Positions 1 to 11,440 of a stretch of DNA of 64,000 nt are shown here, piece after piece. How positions within the stretch are numbered: position 1 is the first letter of the stretch; each line of letters begins with the position of its first letter. The notes under the pieces were generated by a model. It worked only from the letters and a program-made list of their open reading frames with translations. It had not been told where the DNA came from and searched no databases. The position numbers and the translations under genes were made by a program. Origin of the DNA: Notospermus geniculatus. Taxonomy: Eukaryota; Nemertea; Pilidiophora; Heteronemertea; Lineidae. Location of the stretch: NCBI GenBank assembly GCA_002633025.1, contig NMRB01000468.1, positions 177,177 to 241,176 on the forward strand. The letters run 5' to 3'.

Positions 1-2
1 AA

Positions 3-19
3 CCCCCCCCCCCCCCCCC
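3..19. repeat. C homopolymer
   Basis: A run of 17 C at the start of the window. Such runs are prone to sequencing and assembly error, and I see no function. Confidence 0.9.
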
Positions 20-528
20 GATTTACCACAACATTTGGTAAGGAGTCCTCCTATTGTTAAGCCCTACTCAAGCAATACATAAATCACAAATCACTGCTAA
101 ACGCTATCGATATGGCCTTGCAAAAACTCACTTTTTTCCAAATCAATCATGACCTAAAGAAATCCGCGGGAATAGCTATAATCATTGTAACCAGACACAA
201 GATGAAGGAGATCGGTCCAACCACAAAAATACAAGTCAGCGAGTACGCCGACAACTGTGTAAAACAAATAGAATTCATTTACAATAATATAATTCCATTT
301 GTACTTAATGTACACAATAGACACATATTATAGATGTATATTATGGTGGTTACATAAACGTCATTTTCAAAGAGAATAGCGAGTGTTCAATGATATATGT
401 ACTGTCAAAAATAGATAAGAGAGAATGAGGTCAAACTGATTTGAAAATTGGAAAATTACAAATTTGCACAACACGCCATCATCAGATATTTTTTTTAAAT
501 CCTGAATTTATCAGTGAAATACTCTATC
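20..528. other. No gene seen
   Basis: AT-rich sequence. The 73-codon open frame at 112-333 has no recognisable motif and is within chance length for this base composition. Confidence 0.5.
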
Positions 529-749
529 TAAACTCCCACTTACCTGTCCCATTCCTGAACTCGGAAAAAATGCCTAAATCTTAAGTTGAAGATATCGCAC
601 GCTGTCATTCTTTGCCAAGCTCGGGAGTGGGAGAAGTAAGTGGACAGGACATTACTGTTTCTGACCATACTCCCACCCCATTATCTTCCAACTTAGGACT
701 TGGTCATTTTTGTCCAAGTTCAGGAATCAACAGGTAAGTGGGAGTTTAG
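529..749. mobile_element. MITE with about 75-bp inverted ends
   Basis: The left end begins CTAAACTCCCACTTACCTG and the right end is its reverse complement (CAGGTAAGTGGGAGTTTAG). Similarity continues inward through a TTCCTGAACT block and a TAAGTTG-AAGATA block, so about a third of each side pairs. The element is about 221 bp and has no coding capacity. The target duplication is not clear and I cannot assign a superfamily. Confidence 0.8.
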
Positions 750-1784
750 AATAGTTTAACTTACATCTTTAATGATCTCAGTGAGTTTCAAGTCCTTGCT
801 ATCCATGAGAAATTGGTTCATAAAATCGAAATAAATGCAACAAGTCCAGGGAAAGGACAGGTGAAGGTCCGTGATATGCTGGGACAAGTCCAGGAAGGAA
901 TCAGACAAGATTGATCCACAGAAAAATTCGTCAGAGACGGCAGATGTGAAGACAGGTACTGGACTAGACAGGTCCTTGTGTGATTGTGACGATAAAGGGG
1001 TTAGCTCGGGGTATAAATCCCTGTCTGAATTATGAGTGGATAATCCAAGGGACAACAGTTAGGAAACAGGACTCAGGACAACAACGGGATTACTCCATGT
1101 ACTCAACTCCCTAGGGAGAGACAATGCAGTTAGGGAGAGAGTTACTTCAAAAACAACACTCTTCTATGTCTAGTGTTGTTAGGTTGGACTGAGACAAAGT
1201 TTATCTCACTTTCACCCCTATCTAATTTATACATCTTGTGTATGCATAATCCTGTCCTTGTTAGGGTGAATGGTTCACACCTACTGGGCCACGAAGACCC
1301 AAGCTGTGCTTCACAAATGAATCTTTTGCCAGTGTCAGTTAGGACACAGCTAGGAATGAATTGTTAATGAGCATCAATAATTAGAAGAATGCTTAATTAG
1401 CACAGATAATCTATTAAGAAAGTTAGAACCTGTCATTATCTAGTCATTAAGTGGAGACATCTAACAGGATTAGTGATTAACTACTCAATGCTTTTTGAAG
1501 AGGAAGTATCAAAATGTTTATCAGTAATTAACGATTTTGGCAAACATCATCAGTGGAAGAAGGCCTCCAGTTGTGACCACAAAAAAGAAACTTGAAAAGA
1601 CAGAAGTAGGGAGAGTAGAAAGAGTTAATTTGAGTGTTGTTTTGTCTCCGTGATACAAACAGCTTAGAAGCACCCAGCGGTCATATACTGAGGGTCTCCT
1701 TGAGTTGTTTGGAAAATAAGGGGTGAAAACTGGTGATGTTTGTGAGGACTGTCTCTACCTGAATGTAATCCTTTCTTACTGTTA
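750..1784. other. No gene seen
   Basis: Unique-looking AT-rich sequence. The open frames at 756-1055 (minus) and 1173-1367 (plus) show no domain, good splice context or similarity to anything I know. Confidence 0.5.
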
Positions 1785-1930
1785 TAACCGTCGACAAATA
1801 ATAATTCCGGGTTTCTAAGGTGAAAGACATAGCTTCCTACCGGAGTCAAATCAAACCCACGGACCCTCACATGAGGCATCAATCACCAGCACTCAGGGGC
1901 ACGCCACCACTAGGCCAAATCCCCATCTTC
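1785..1930 (-). mobile_element. tRNA-derived SINE, family B (class-II tRNA-like head)
   Basis: On the minus strand the head reads GGCCTAGTGG (A box), then a GTGCCCCTGAGTGCTGG stretch, then GGGTTTGATT (degraded B box), followed by GGAAGCTATGTCTTTCACC. The same order occurs on the plus strand at 51601-51725. The spacing between A and B boxes is longer than in class-I tRNAs, so a Leu- or Ser-type tRNA with a long variable arm is the likely ancestor. The tRNA relationship is inferred from the boxes. Family membership is seen directly from the second copy. Confidence 0.75.
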
Positions 1931-4403
1931 TTATAACCGTGGAATATCACAGCCTGTCAAAAGTGGGAACTTTACAGTCAACTTCGATGGCCAGTCATAC
2001 AATAACGAGAATTTGCCGCTATAAAATCAAGAACCATGGCAACCTCGAGGAAGCCCAGTAGGAAAGTTTTACTGAATTCTTTTTTTCTTCAGTTTTTGCA
2101 GGTTTTTCCCCAAACATGCCAAAAAGAAAAGTCCACTTGGACAAAACTGTCAGCCAGTCTTTCAAAGTGGAAACATTTACTGCCTGTCACCGGGTTCAAT
2201 TCCCTGTCAGAACCAGAACATAGAGAGGGTCTCTCTCTTCGAATGATATTTTCATCAACCTCTTCCCTTGAATCCTATCATGTCATCTCCTGACTGTAAC
2301 TTTATACAATAAAAACATCGCTAAGCGTGTCAACAGATCCTAAGAAAACATGGCAGATAATTTCACGAATTCCGCCTCGGAGATGCGTACATAAAGATAG
2401 GATGACACCCCGATTGTCCCCCCAGCGATTGGATTATGACATCGCGACAAATCGTGGCGAATCTGAACGATACTTAAAGACCCACGATTGGAGAAAATTA
2501 CACGCCATTGTCGTCGAGTGTTTGCGTTTGATTTGCCAGGGGTTATAATCCGAGATTTCGTTGTTCCATGACACCGCCGTGGTGTCATCCTGTATTTTGC
2601 GGAGTATTTTTGGCAGATAATGGTATTCAAGGAGAGATGATCACTCGCGGGGGTAATCAGGGGTGTGACTTAGGTGTCGCGCTTTCACACGGCGGTGTCC
2701 ATGTCTTATCGCCCGATGAAAATAGATAGCGATTAAACATGAGTGATGGGCATGCTGGGATGGGCGGAGGGATGATGGGCCGGACAGGAAGTATCCGCCA
2801 TTGTTATGAGCCGAGAGCACCGAACACACGTCTTTGATCCAAACGGCAACAGTGTCTTGTGGTGTGGGAATCATCTTATAAAGTCGTCCACAGGAAATTG
2901 AATGGGACAGACATTCCACAAGTCGTAGGCGTGAGATACAGGTTGGATAAGATTACATCACGACATCATCTAAAGATGCCATCACACAAGGCCATAAAAG
3001 CCAGTAATAATGAGTTAATAATAAACGAACGTTGCAAATTGTCATTTTGTAGTCATTTTTAGTTTCAAGGTTCCAAGTTTGGTTTATTTTGGCGATCGTT
3101 AATGATGTAACGTCAGATCGTCTTCACTTCTTTCTCAAGGGCTTCCTTCCGGTTAACCCTCTAATATTTTGAGGCGGCCTAGGAAAACCCGTTGATGTCA
3201 CCGAGTGAGAGAAGGATTTAAACCATGTAGGCCTATGTGAACTAGAGGATAACAGCAAAACAGTCATTTATAATCGGGATTAAAAAAGACCACATTGGAC
3301 AGAACATATTTTGAACGATTTTTTTTGCATAATGATTATCGAAGATTAATATTTCTAACATTGCTCTTGAAAATTCTCACAGGGGATATTCAGATTAGAA
3401 GAAAATGTTTCACCTTAAGATGACATAAATTTCTTCACTTTCTTGTCATCAAACATACACATACCCGGTAGTTAGCTCTGTGGGAGATGAAACAGAATTG
3501 ATCATATTTTTCAACCTAATTTGCTGAGGGCATGAACTGAACTACTTATTTCCTAAGGGTAAACAAAATCCTTGTTAATTAGGGACAAAATGTGTTTAAA
3601 ACTGTCCAAAACCCAAAAGATTTTTTCTCATAAAACACAAAGCAAGTCAGGAATGAACTGTTACAAATTTGATTTGATTCCAGAGTTCAAGTCAACTTGT
3701 CGGATTTACCAATGCATTGAAGTATAGAATACACTGCAAAGGTCTACTGAATTAAAAGGAAATTTTCTTAAGTCTAGTACCAGTTTGTACTTGGTGACAC
3801 CAAGGGTTCAAAAATTATGCCATCTTTCCTGCCATCGGATGAATCATTCAGACAAGAGTTATCCCTTTCAGAACATTAAAACCCTTAAGTTTTATCTCCA
3901 AATACCACACTTTTATCTGTGTTTAGATCAGGGCCTTAGCTACCAGCAACGTTTCAGAGTCCAGTAAATAAATAATTAGTGAAACCCCTTAAATAAACCC
4001 CTTATACCAGTAAATTCCATTGTCCCTCCTGAAAAGGGATAAGAAAGGTCCTGATTGCCATGTCCTTTTTTGTGACATCTTATGAAGTGACAATTCTCCT
4101 GACATGCCTGAGACCCTTTTAACAAGTACACAAAAGATTTCCTGTGAAATATTGGGTAACTGCAGGGGGTCCACCGACTTATACTGTTTATTCCCAATGT
4201 CATCTATTCATAAGGTTTTATTGCTTTAGAAAATAGTGATTATTGTAACTGTGCAACACAGTTGGATGTCACAAGGCCATACAGGACACTTTTAGTTCCA
4301 ACACCTACGGGAAGGTGGCAGCACTGGTCATTCCCATGCCAGATGATATTCTGTGGTTTCCCACTGGATGAAGCAGTTCTGTCGTTTTCTGCATCAAACC
4401 TGA
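1931..4403. other. Low-repeat block, no gene seen
   Basis: Mostly unique sequence. 2320-2920 is richer in GC and CpG than its surroundings and carries overlapping short open frames on both strands, none with a recognisable domain. It could hold regulatory sequence of the host gene, but that is inference only. 3100-4403 is AT-rich and featureless. Confidence 0.35.
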
Positions 4404-4671
4404 TAAATTAATGATTTTTCTAATTAAAATTTGCATATTCGAACATCTGGTAAGGTATTATTTACTTTGATAGAAGGCAAATAGCTCAAACAAATAAATC
4501 AATAGCCATTAGGCCTACATCAACTCAGTCTTTGAGGCTGGAAAAGTCGAACATAAAATGTTAAATCGCAGGTCAATATTAAAACATTTGTGATCTATTT
4601 GCCTGGCAGCATGAAACTTACTCCTGTTGAATTTGTCTGAAATGCACATGATAACATAAGCCGTCTCCGAA

Positions 4672-4740
4672 TTTTGCAAATTTTCCACCCCAACCGGGGT
4701 CTTCCTTAGGCACTTTCTGGTTGAAATCCCAGAAGTGGAA
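4672..4740 (-). repeat. Dispersed CTGAGGA-stem-GAAA repeat, degraded copy
   Basis: On the minus strand it reads AGAAAGTGCCTAAGGAAG, ACCCC, a 4-nt loop, GGGGT, then GGAAAATTTGCAAAATTC and GGAGACGG. This is the same block as at 26112-26240 and 56741-56845. Here the CTGA core is CTAA and the closing G-C pair is lost, so any ribozyme-like fold would be disabled. Confidence 0.75.
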
Positions 4741-6017
4741 ATGCACAGTTGAAATGAATTAAAATGCACACTTGAATAAATAGGAAAGATAATTTGGACA
4801 TTTCTTAACAATCAAGTTAATGTTTGAACCAATGAGATAGAAATGAATTGTTATCTAACAGACTATCGTGCTGTAAAATGAGTTAAAATTTAGCAATAAA
4901 TATTGAAAGTCTGAGAAAATGGAAAAGAAATTAACAACACTAGAATCATGGAGAACGTTCCTGGGGTCAATTTCGAGCTGAAATGTACATGTCATGAGAT
5001 AGCTTCAATCAAAATGAACTGATTCAGCGTCAATTTTTCTGCATCTGTAATTCTACCCAATAGGTTTTTTTCTGTGTTGTTATTATCAGGTGGTACAAAG
5101 TGGTATGAACCGCCTTCATGGCTTCACAGACAACACATATTCACAGAATTGATTTTTTGCTCGTGATTATAACTGATTTTATCTAAGTATGCCAATTTTA
5201 TTATGACTCGTGCCAGAATTTGACCAAGTTGGGTTGAAATAATAATATATGGCTCACAGGGTGTTTTATTACAGAGAGATATATCACACTTGGAGGTCAA
5301 TATATAACATATTAACTTTGAAGATATTTGTTTTAATCAGATCGTATTTTAAGAAATTCAACTAGGTCCAGAAAAGGGCCCTGAGGGACAAGTGAGTGTC
5401 GTGTTCACTACCCCTGTTTTTTTTGCGGGCTCTTGAAGATGAGTTAAGAATAGATGACATGGTGAGTGATTGTTTTGTAAATTTGATAAACAAGGGTGTG
5501 GGGGATGATAAACTCCCTCAGGTAATTAGTGTCCCACCTTGATCATTGCTGATTTCTATCTAATCAGATTTCAAAACAAAACGAATTGATGTGAGATGCA
5601 AAGGTTTTGAGAAGCTGGAGGTCAGAAATATAAATCCAACTAGAAAATTTTATGAAAATCCTTGTAAAATAATGAGTCTTAATGAGATTTGATTGCATAA
5701 GAACTCTGACACAGGTTGATATGATATACAAAGATCTAGAGAAGGCTGCAGGTGAGAAATATAAATCCAACTCTGTGATTTTGTGTCTAGTCCTTGTATG
5801 ATTTTGACTGTTTTTCTCATATGCTCAAAATTGTTCTTTGAAGCCATTAATTTGACATTTTAATAGATAGATTACTATCTTTATTGTTAAATCACTGTAA
5901 CTGAGACACATTGATTTGAAATAGTTTTGCTGTCAACCAGGCTCAAGGGTATCAATGCAAATGTTTGTATTTTAAAAACCAATCAATAAATGTCAAATAA
6001 AAGGGAAAAGGGAACTC

Positions 6018-6131
6018 AGGAATCTGAGTTGTGATCCTTGAGAAAATGGAGAAGCTATGAAGCTGCAAATTACAGCGATTATTCTGTACAGCACAACAAA
6101 TAATCCCTGCATTTTGCAAGTGCATAGCTTT
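6018..6131. mobile_element. MITE truncated at the N junction
   Basis: This is the left part of the element found complete at 7731-7878. It has the left inverted end (AGGAATCTGAGTTGTGATC) and the interior, but stops within the right arm exactly where the N lies. Confidence 0.8.
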
Positions 6132-6132
6132 N
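6132..6132. other. Single ambiguous base at a duplication junction
   Basis: One N separates the two copies of duplication C and falls inside a hairpin-forming MITE arm. It looks like a contig join. Confidence 0.9.
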
Positions 6133-7844
6133 TAAATTAATGATTTTTCTAATTAAAATTTGCATATCCGAACATCTGGTAAGATATTATTTACTTTGAT
6201 AGAAGGCAAATGGCTCAAACAAATAAATCAATAGCCATTAGGCCTACATCAACTCAGTCTTTGAGGCTGGAAAAGTCCAACATAAAATGTTAAATCGCAG
6301 GTCAATATTAAAACCTTTGTGATATGTTTGCCTGGTAGCATGAAACTTACTCCTGTTGAATTTGTCTGAAATGCACATGATAACATAAAGCCGTCTCCGG
6401 ATTTTGCAAATTTTCAACCCCAAACGGGGTCTTCCTTAGGCACTTTCTGGTTGAGATCCTAGAAGTGGAAATGCACAGTTGAATAAATAGGAAAGGTAAT
6501 TTGGAGCATTTCTTAACAATAAAGTTAATGTTTGAACCAATGAGATAGGACTGAATTGTTATCTAACAGACTATCATGCTGTAAAATGATTTAAAATTTA
6601 GCAATAAATATGAAAAGTCAGAGAAAATGGAAATGAAATTAACAACGCTAGAATCATGGAGAACGTTCCTGGGGTCAATTTCTAGCTGAAATGTACATGT
6701 CATGAGATAGCTTCAATCAAAATGAACTGATTCAACGTCAATTTTTCTGCATCTGTAATTCTACCCGATTGGTTTTTTTCTGTGTTGTTATTATCAGGTG
6801 GTACAAAGTGGTATGAACCGCCTTCATGGCTTCACAGACAACACATATTCACAGAAATTGATTTTTTGCTCATGATTGCAACTGATTTCATCAAGGTAGG
6901 CAAATTTTATGATGACTTCGTTGAGAGCCAGAGTTTGACCAAGTTGGGTTGAAATAATGATACAGGCTCGCACGGTGTTATGTTACAGAGAGATAAATCA
7001 TACTTAGAGGTCAATATATAACATATTAACTTTGAAGATAGGCATTTTAATCAGAATATATTTTAAGAAAATCAGTTAGGTCCAGAAAAGGGCCCTGAGG
7101 GACAAGTGAGTGTCGTGTTCACTACCCCTGTTTTTTTGTGTGCTCTTGAAGATGAGTTAAGAATAGATGACATGGTGAGTGATTGTTTTGTAAATTTGAT
7201 AAACAAGGGTGTGGGGGATGATAAACTCCCTCAGGTAATTAGTGTCCCACCTTGATCATTGCTGATTTCTATCTAATCAGATTTCAAAACAAAACGAATT
7301 GATGTGAGATGCAAAGGTTTTGAGAAGCTGGAGGTCAGAAATATAAATCCAACTAGATAATTTTATGAAAATCCTTGTAAAATAATGAGTCTTAATGAGA
7401 TTTGATTGCATCAGAACTCTGACACAGGTTGATATGATATACAAAGATCTCGAGAAGGCTGCAGGTGAGAAATATAAATCCAACTCTGTGATTTTGTGTC
7501 TAGTCCTTGTATGATTTTGACTGTTTTTCTCATATGCTCAAAATTGTTCTTTGAAGCCATTAATTTGACATTTTAATAGATAGATTACTATCTTTATTGT
7601 TAAATCACTGTAACTGAGACACATTGATTTGAAATAGTTTTGCTGTCAACCAGGCTCAAGGGTATCAATGCAAATGTTTGTATTTTAAAAACCAATCAAT
7701 AAATGTCAAATAAAAGGGAAAAGGGAACTCAGGAATCTGAGTTGTGATCCTTGAGAAAATGGAGAAGCTATGAAGCTGCAAATTACAGCGATTATTCTGT
7801 ACAGCACAACAAATAATCCCTGCATTTTGCAAGTGCATAGCTTT
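6133..7844 (+). repeat. Tandem duplication C, second copy (about 1.71 kb)
   Basis: See the first copy at 4404-6131. This copy runs uninterrupted into the complete MITE at 7731-7878 and then into unique sequence, so it is the better candidate for the true locus. Confidence 0.9.
6404..6470 (-). repeat. Dispersed CTGAGGA-stem-GAAA repeat, degraded copy
   Basis: The duplication C counterpart of 4672-4740. It has ACCCC / GGGGT arms, a CTAA core and GGAGACGG downstream. Confidence 0.7.
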
Positions 7845-7878
7845 TTCCGTTTTCCCAAGGATCACAACTCAGATTCCT
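7731..7878. mobile_element. MITE, about 148 bp with about 50-bp inverted ends
   Basis: The left end AGGAATCTGAGTTGTGATC is matched in inverse by GATCACAACTCAGATTCCT at the right end. Pairing continues inward through a GCTATG / CATAGC block. The element forms a nearly complete hairpin and is non-coding. Confidence 0.85.
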
Positions 7879-9569
7879 CAAGCGACGAAAATGAACAGAC
7901 CCTTTAGAAATTAATATTTCATAAACAATTTGAGGTTTGTCATCAATTCAAATTATTTTGAATACTGAATGTATAAATAATCTCAGGAGGTCTGACATTC
8001 AGTCCCATAACAAAATTGGTGAAAATTTTTAAAATCTTACATGTATCTTGTGATCTTGAATTGAAATTCACAATGCATGTATGTCAACCTTTCTGGCCAT
8101 TGCATAGATTTATGTCCATTTTAACTTACATGTATTTCAAGTATTATACTTTTAACACAATTGAGTTCTAACCTAATACTAAGAAAACAACTCATCACTT
8201 TATCCGATTGTCATTGATTGAATCATAAGGTGGAGGCCTCTTCATTAGTTGGAAAAATATCCCGAGATTGAGATAGGATTCAACTTGCACTCGGTGTCTT
8301 CCAAAATAGGCCATGAAATATTTCCTGAGAATAATACTCGTATTAATCAAGACATATTTACTATAAAAACTAATGGAATGAAGGTGGACATTCTGATAGA
8401 TAAATAATAATTAGATAATGTTTTAAGAAGAGAAGAATTTAAGATTGTCATCATTAATGTAATGATTTGGCCTAAAGAAATTTAGACTGCTTCTCGAAAT
8501 GTCTGCAAAAACACAAGATGACAAATTTATGAGGCTTGATATCTTGAGGGGTTACATTTCACCACAGTCCACATGTTGCACACTCACTATACTTACACCA
8601 ACAATTCTTCAATCAACACATATCTCATTTGACGTTATTTGACGACATTTGACGCGGCCTTATGAAAAGCCACAGGCGAAAGTGGCATCAATTTTCGGAT
8701 TTTCTCCCCGACCCTACACCCCTCCCCTAATCCTAAACCAGGAAGTCCCCCATATATGATCATAATAAAAACAAACCTACCTCTAACATTAATGATCCTG
8801 ATAAATTATCCAAATTTCACGTTAAAGAAAATTTGACAAGTTTTCTCCTCCGAGTGATAAAATGCAATCCTAGTTCTAACTCCAGGTCGACATCGGGAAT
8901 CGCCAATAAAGTGGAACCGAGAGATAATCCCAGGTGTTTTAATTGTTAATTGGTTGTATGTTAGTGTCCTCAAGAACTCCCCAATCAACCTCTTGCTAAC
9001 CCAACCACACTGTGACTAACTATCTCTAGAGCTGCACTCTAAAGTGCCACAAATTCAACCTCGTGCCCACACGCACATTGCTACCTGTACTGAGGTTTGA
9101 CGAGGTGCGCTGTCAATCATGCAGGTCGTTGATTAGTGGAAGCCAACGTCACAGCAGTGGGCTGGCCTAGCGGACAATGCTATGAAAACTGACTGTGAAT
9201 ATCTCAGTCTGCTCTTACCAGCCACTCAGTACACTCCGTGTGGGCTAAATAGAAACTACACTCTATTTTGCGTAACTGTACAATATCTCTGTTCAATGTC
9301 AACTAGTTGGAGAACAATAGTTTGGGGGGTTCAGTGTGGATCAAAATTGTGCAGGCTGTCACAAGCATTTTATATGAGAGTGGGGACATTTTTTTCATGC
9401 AGCTCTTCTTTGAAACAGACCAGGGAAATTTTACAAGTGTCATTTTGCTAATGGGATAAATGCTAGCAAATACATGACTTTAGGAGGTGGTACAAGACAG
9501 TGTTAGGAAGAGATTTACTGTTGATATTGTTATTTGTACAATTTATGACTATGATTTTTAACCACATTT
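7879..9569. other. No gene seen
   Basis: AT-rich until about 8640, then moderately GC-rich near 8640-9180. No coding segment, tRNA-like boxes or inverted ends that I can support. Confidence 0.45.
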
Positions 9570-9760
9570 GTGACCCCGGACAGCAAAATGAGTCAGAATG
9601 CACACAGAAGAAGACCCAAGGTGACACCAACAGTTTGTTGATTTCAGGATTGTCTGCCAATTGTGAAATTGGACTTTGTCCATTTCTGTAAATTGTTCTC
9701 TGGTGTCGTCTTGGATATTCTTTCTGGTGTATTCCAACTTATTTTGCTGCCACTGGTCAC
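9570..9760. mobile_element. MITE, TGTGACC-ended group, about 60-bp inverted ends
   Basis: The left end is GTGACCCCGGACAGCAAAAT and the right end, reversed, is GTGACCAGTGGCAGCAAAAT. The arms stay similar for about 60 bp, so the two strands encode look-alike short peptides. It shares the TGTGACC ends and CAGCAAAA spacing with 18373-18726 and 33855-34063. Confidence 0.85.
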
Positions 9761-10162
9761 AAATTTGAGTGTTGTTAGAGAGCAAGGGCAAATGCCATCA
9801 TAGACAGATAGGGCTGAGGACGGGGTCCATTGATACCACTGTGGCTACTACACCTTCACCTTTGTTCCTGACATCACAATGACCACACATCAGAACTTGT
9901 GGGGTGTTGATTGCCTAGGCCTACTTGAGGGAACAAGGAGTGACTTCGGTAGTTCCTTCCAGTAAACTGTTTTGTGGGATTTTATTGACTCACCCTGTAA
10001 GACAATATTTGTGGGCCACTCATTTTAAACAATGTGGTACTCAAGTCCCTTTAATTAAAGACATGTAAATGTAACTGTAGTCATCTGTGGCATTCTGGCC
10101 TAGGGTGGGCAGCTGACTGCCAACAGACAGGGATAAGTATCCAAACCCTCTTCAACATGACT

Positions 10163-10525
10163 AATGGGGAGGGCGATATCCGACAGGTCGGCGCTGCGAG
10201 CGATGTGACCTGAGCGACGTCATTGACGTAATTTTAGGTGTTGACGTTGCGTCATGAGAAAATGGCCTGTACATTTTCCACAGGAATAATGAGACAAAAC
10301 GTATGCTTTTCTCGGTATCACATTTCGTCGTTTTAAGGGAAAAAGCAAATGAAGTTAGAGAAATTTTCATCTACTACAAGATGATGTAAATTTTTCTGTC
10401 GGACGACCAAAACAAACGGGTTATTTTCATGCCAAAAGTAAATTGAAATAACGTTAAAAAAACGAAATTTCGGTCACAACGCTCGCAGCGACGCCGTGTG
10501 GTGTTAGTTCAGCGCGGTCCTCATT
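10163..10525. mobile_element. MITE with AATGAGGA-type ends, copy 1
   Basis: The ends are AATGGGGAGGGCG and the inverse of CGCGGTCCTCATT. The inside carries inverted GACGTCA-rich arms, GACAGGTCGGCGCTGCGAGC near one end and GCTCGCAGCG near the other. It is a diverged, opposite-orientation relative of 50766-51148. No coding capacity. Confidence 0.75.
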
Positions 10526-11089
10526 GGGGGACAAGATTGTCATCCTGGAAGCAGATTCATTCACAGGGTATCATCCCGGGTGTCTGACAACAAAAGCAAC
10601 AATAAGGGGTCTAAATATAACAATAGGGGTGGAAAAGATGGGAAAATTTGGCCAATTTACATTCAGTGATCATTTAAAAGCTGACACTGACACTCCCCTA
10701 AGTAGGGTCATCCTCCTTTGAATGGATATCATACAGAAGGGTTTCAAGTGGTTTAAGGGCCAAAAGATACAAGGTAATTAAGGGTCTTAAAGCAGTGCCT
10801 TGCACCCTATGATTCAGATGAATCAAGTTATTTCAAGAGGTGATGGTAGCCAATTATCATATGGGTCATTAACCTTATCAAAGAAGAATCTTTTTGAAGA
10901 AAGTCCCCTGTTGCCTTTTTGTGCGGATGTTTGGAGGAACTGTAAACCCCATTTTTCATGGGTTAGCATTTGAGGACTCAGAGTGACAAGATCTCAACTA
11001 AAACAATTCTTTCATTGAAATATTGAGTCGAGAACCATAAGCTCTAATGAGGCTCACGACTGGCTCTTTAGACAATATTGGGCAATTTG
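10526..11089. other. No gene seen
   Basis: Ordinary unique sequence. The 65-codon frame at 10524-10721 is unremarkable. Confidence 0.45.
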
Positions 11090-11258
11090 CAGGGGCGGAT
11101 CTACGATTTCGAAGAGAGGGGCGCACTGTGCTAGAAACTGAAATCTGTGGTGAATTTCAATGATTTGCTCCAAACTTCAGAACTTCACGGTTGATTTTAC
11201 AGACTTGTTGGCCGAAAGGGGAGGTGTGCGCCAGGTGCGCCCCCTGGATCCGCGCCTG
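11090..11258. mobile_element. hAT-like MITE, copy 1
   Basis: It starts CAGGGGCGGATCTA and ends CTGGATCCGCGCCTG, which are imperfect inverses of each other. The flanks are ATTTG and ATTTC, consistent with a 5-bp target duplication. The same ends and a shared interior (ACGGTTGATTTTACAGA, TTGGCC-AAAGGGGAGG) occur at 14322-14480, and similar ends at 23999-24278. CAGGGG-type ends are typical of hAT elements, but the superfamily call is inference. Confidence 0.8.
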
Positions 11259-11295
11259 ATTTCTATGTAGAGGAAACTGGAGCGCCTCGAGGAAC

Positions 11296-11440
11296 CGACG
11301 CTGTCAAGTAATCACCCTCTCTACCACATGATTAGTATTGGGTTTGACCAGGAATTGAACCCGAGACCTCAGAGGTGAGAGGCACTGCGGTCTCCACTGT
11401 ACTCCTCTGACAGCTGGACTGAAAGCAATGATGGCCCGGC
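11296..11440 (-). mobile_element. tRNA-derived SINE, family E fragment
   Basis: The minus strand reads GCCTCTCACCTCTGAGGTC, GGGTTCAATTCC (B box), then a CATGTGGTAGAGAG stretch. The same layout is seen at 57440-57550, with a looser relative at 17795-17960. Confidence 0.6.

Larger units (their letters stand above)
4404..6131 (+). repeat. Tandem duplication C, first copy (about 1.73 kb)
   Basis: Matches 6133-7844 almost base for base. Both copies start TAAATTAATGATTTTTC and both run through a GTGCATAGCTTT stretch. Differences are scattered substitutions plus a roughly 20-bp deletion in copy 2. The copies meet at a single N (6132), so part or all of the duplication may be an assembly artefact. 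No coding sequence is seen. Confidence 0.9.
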
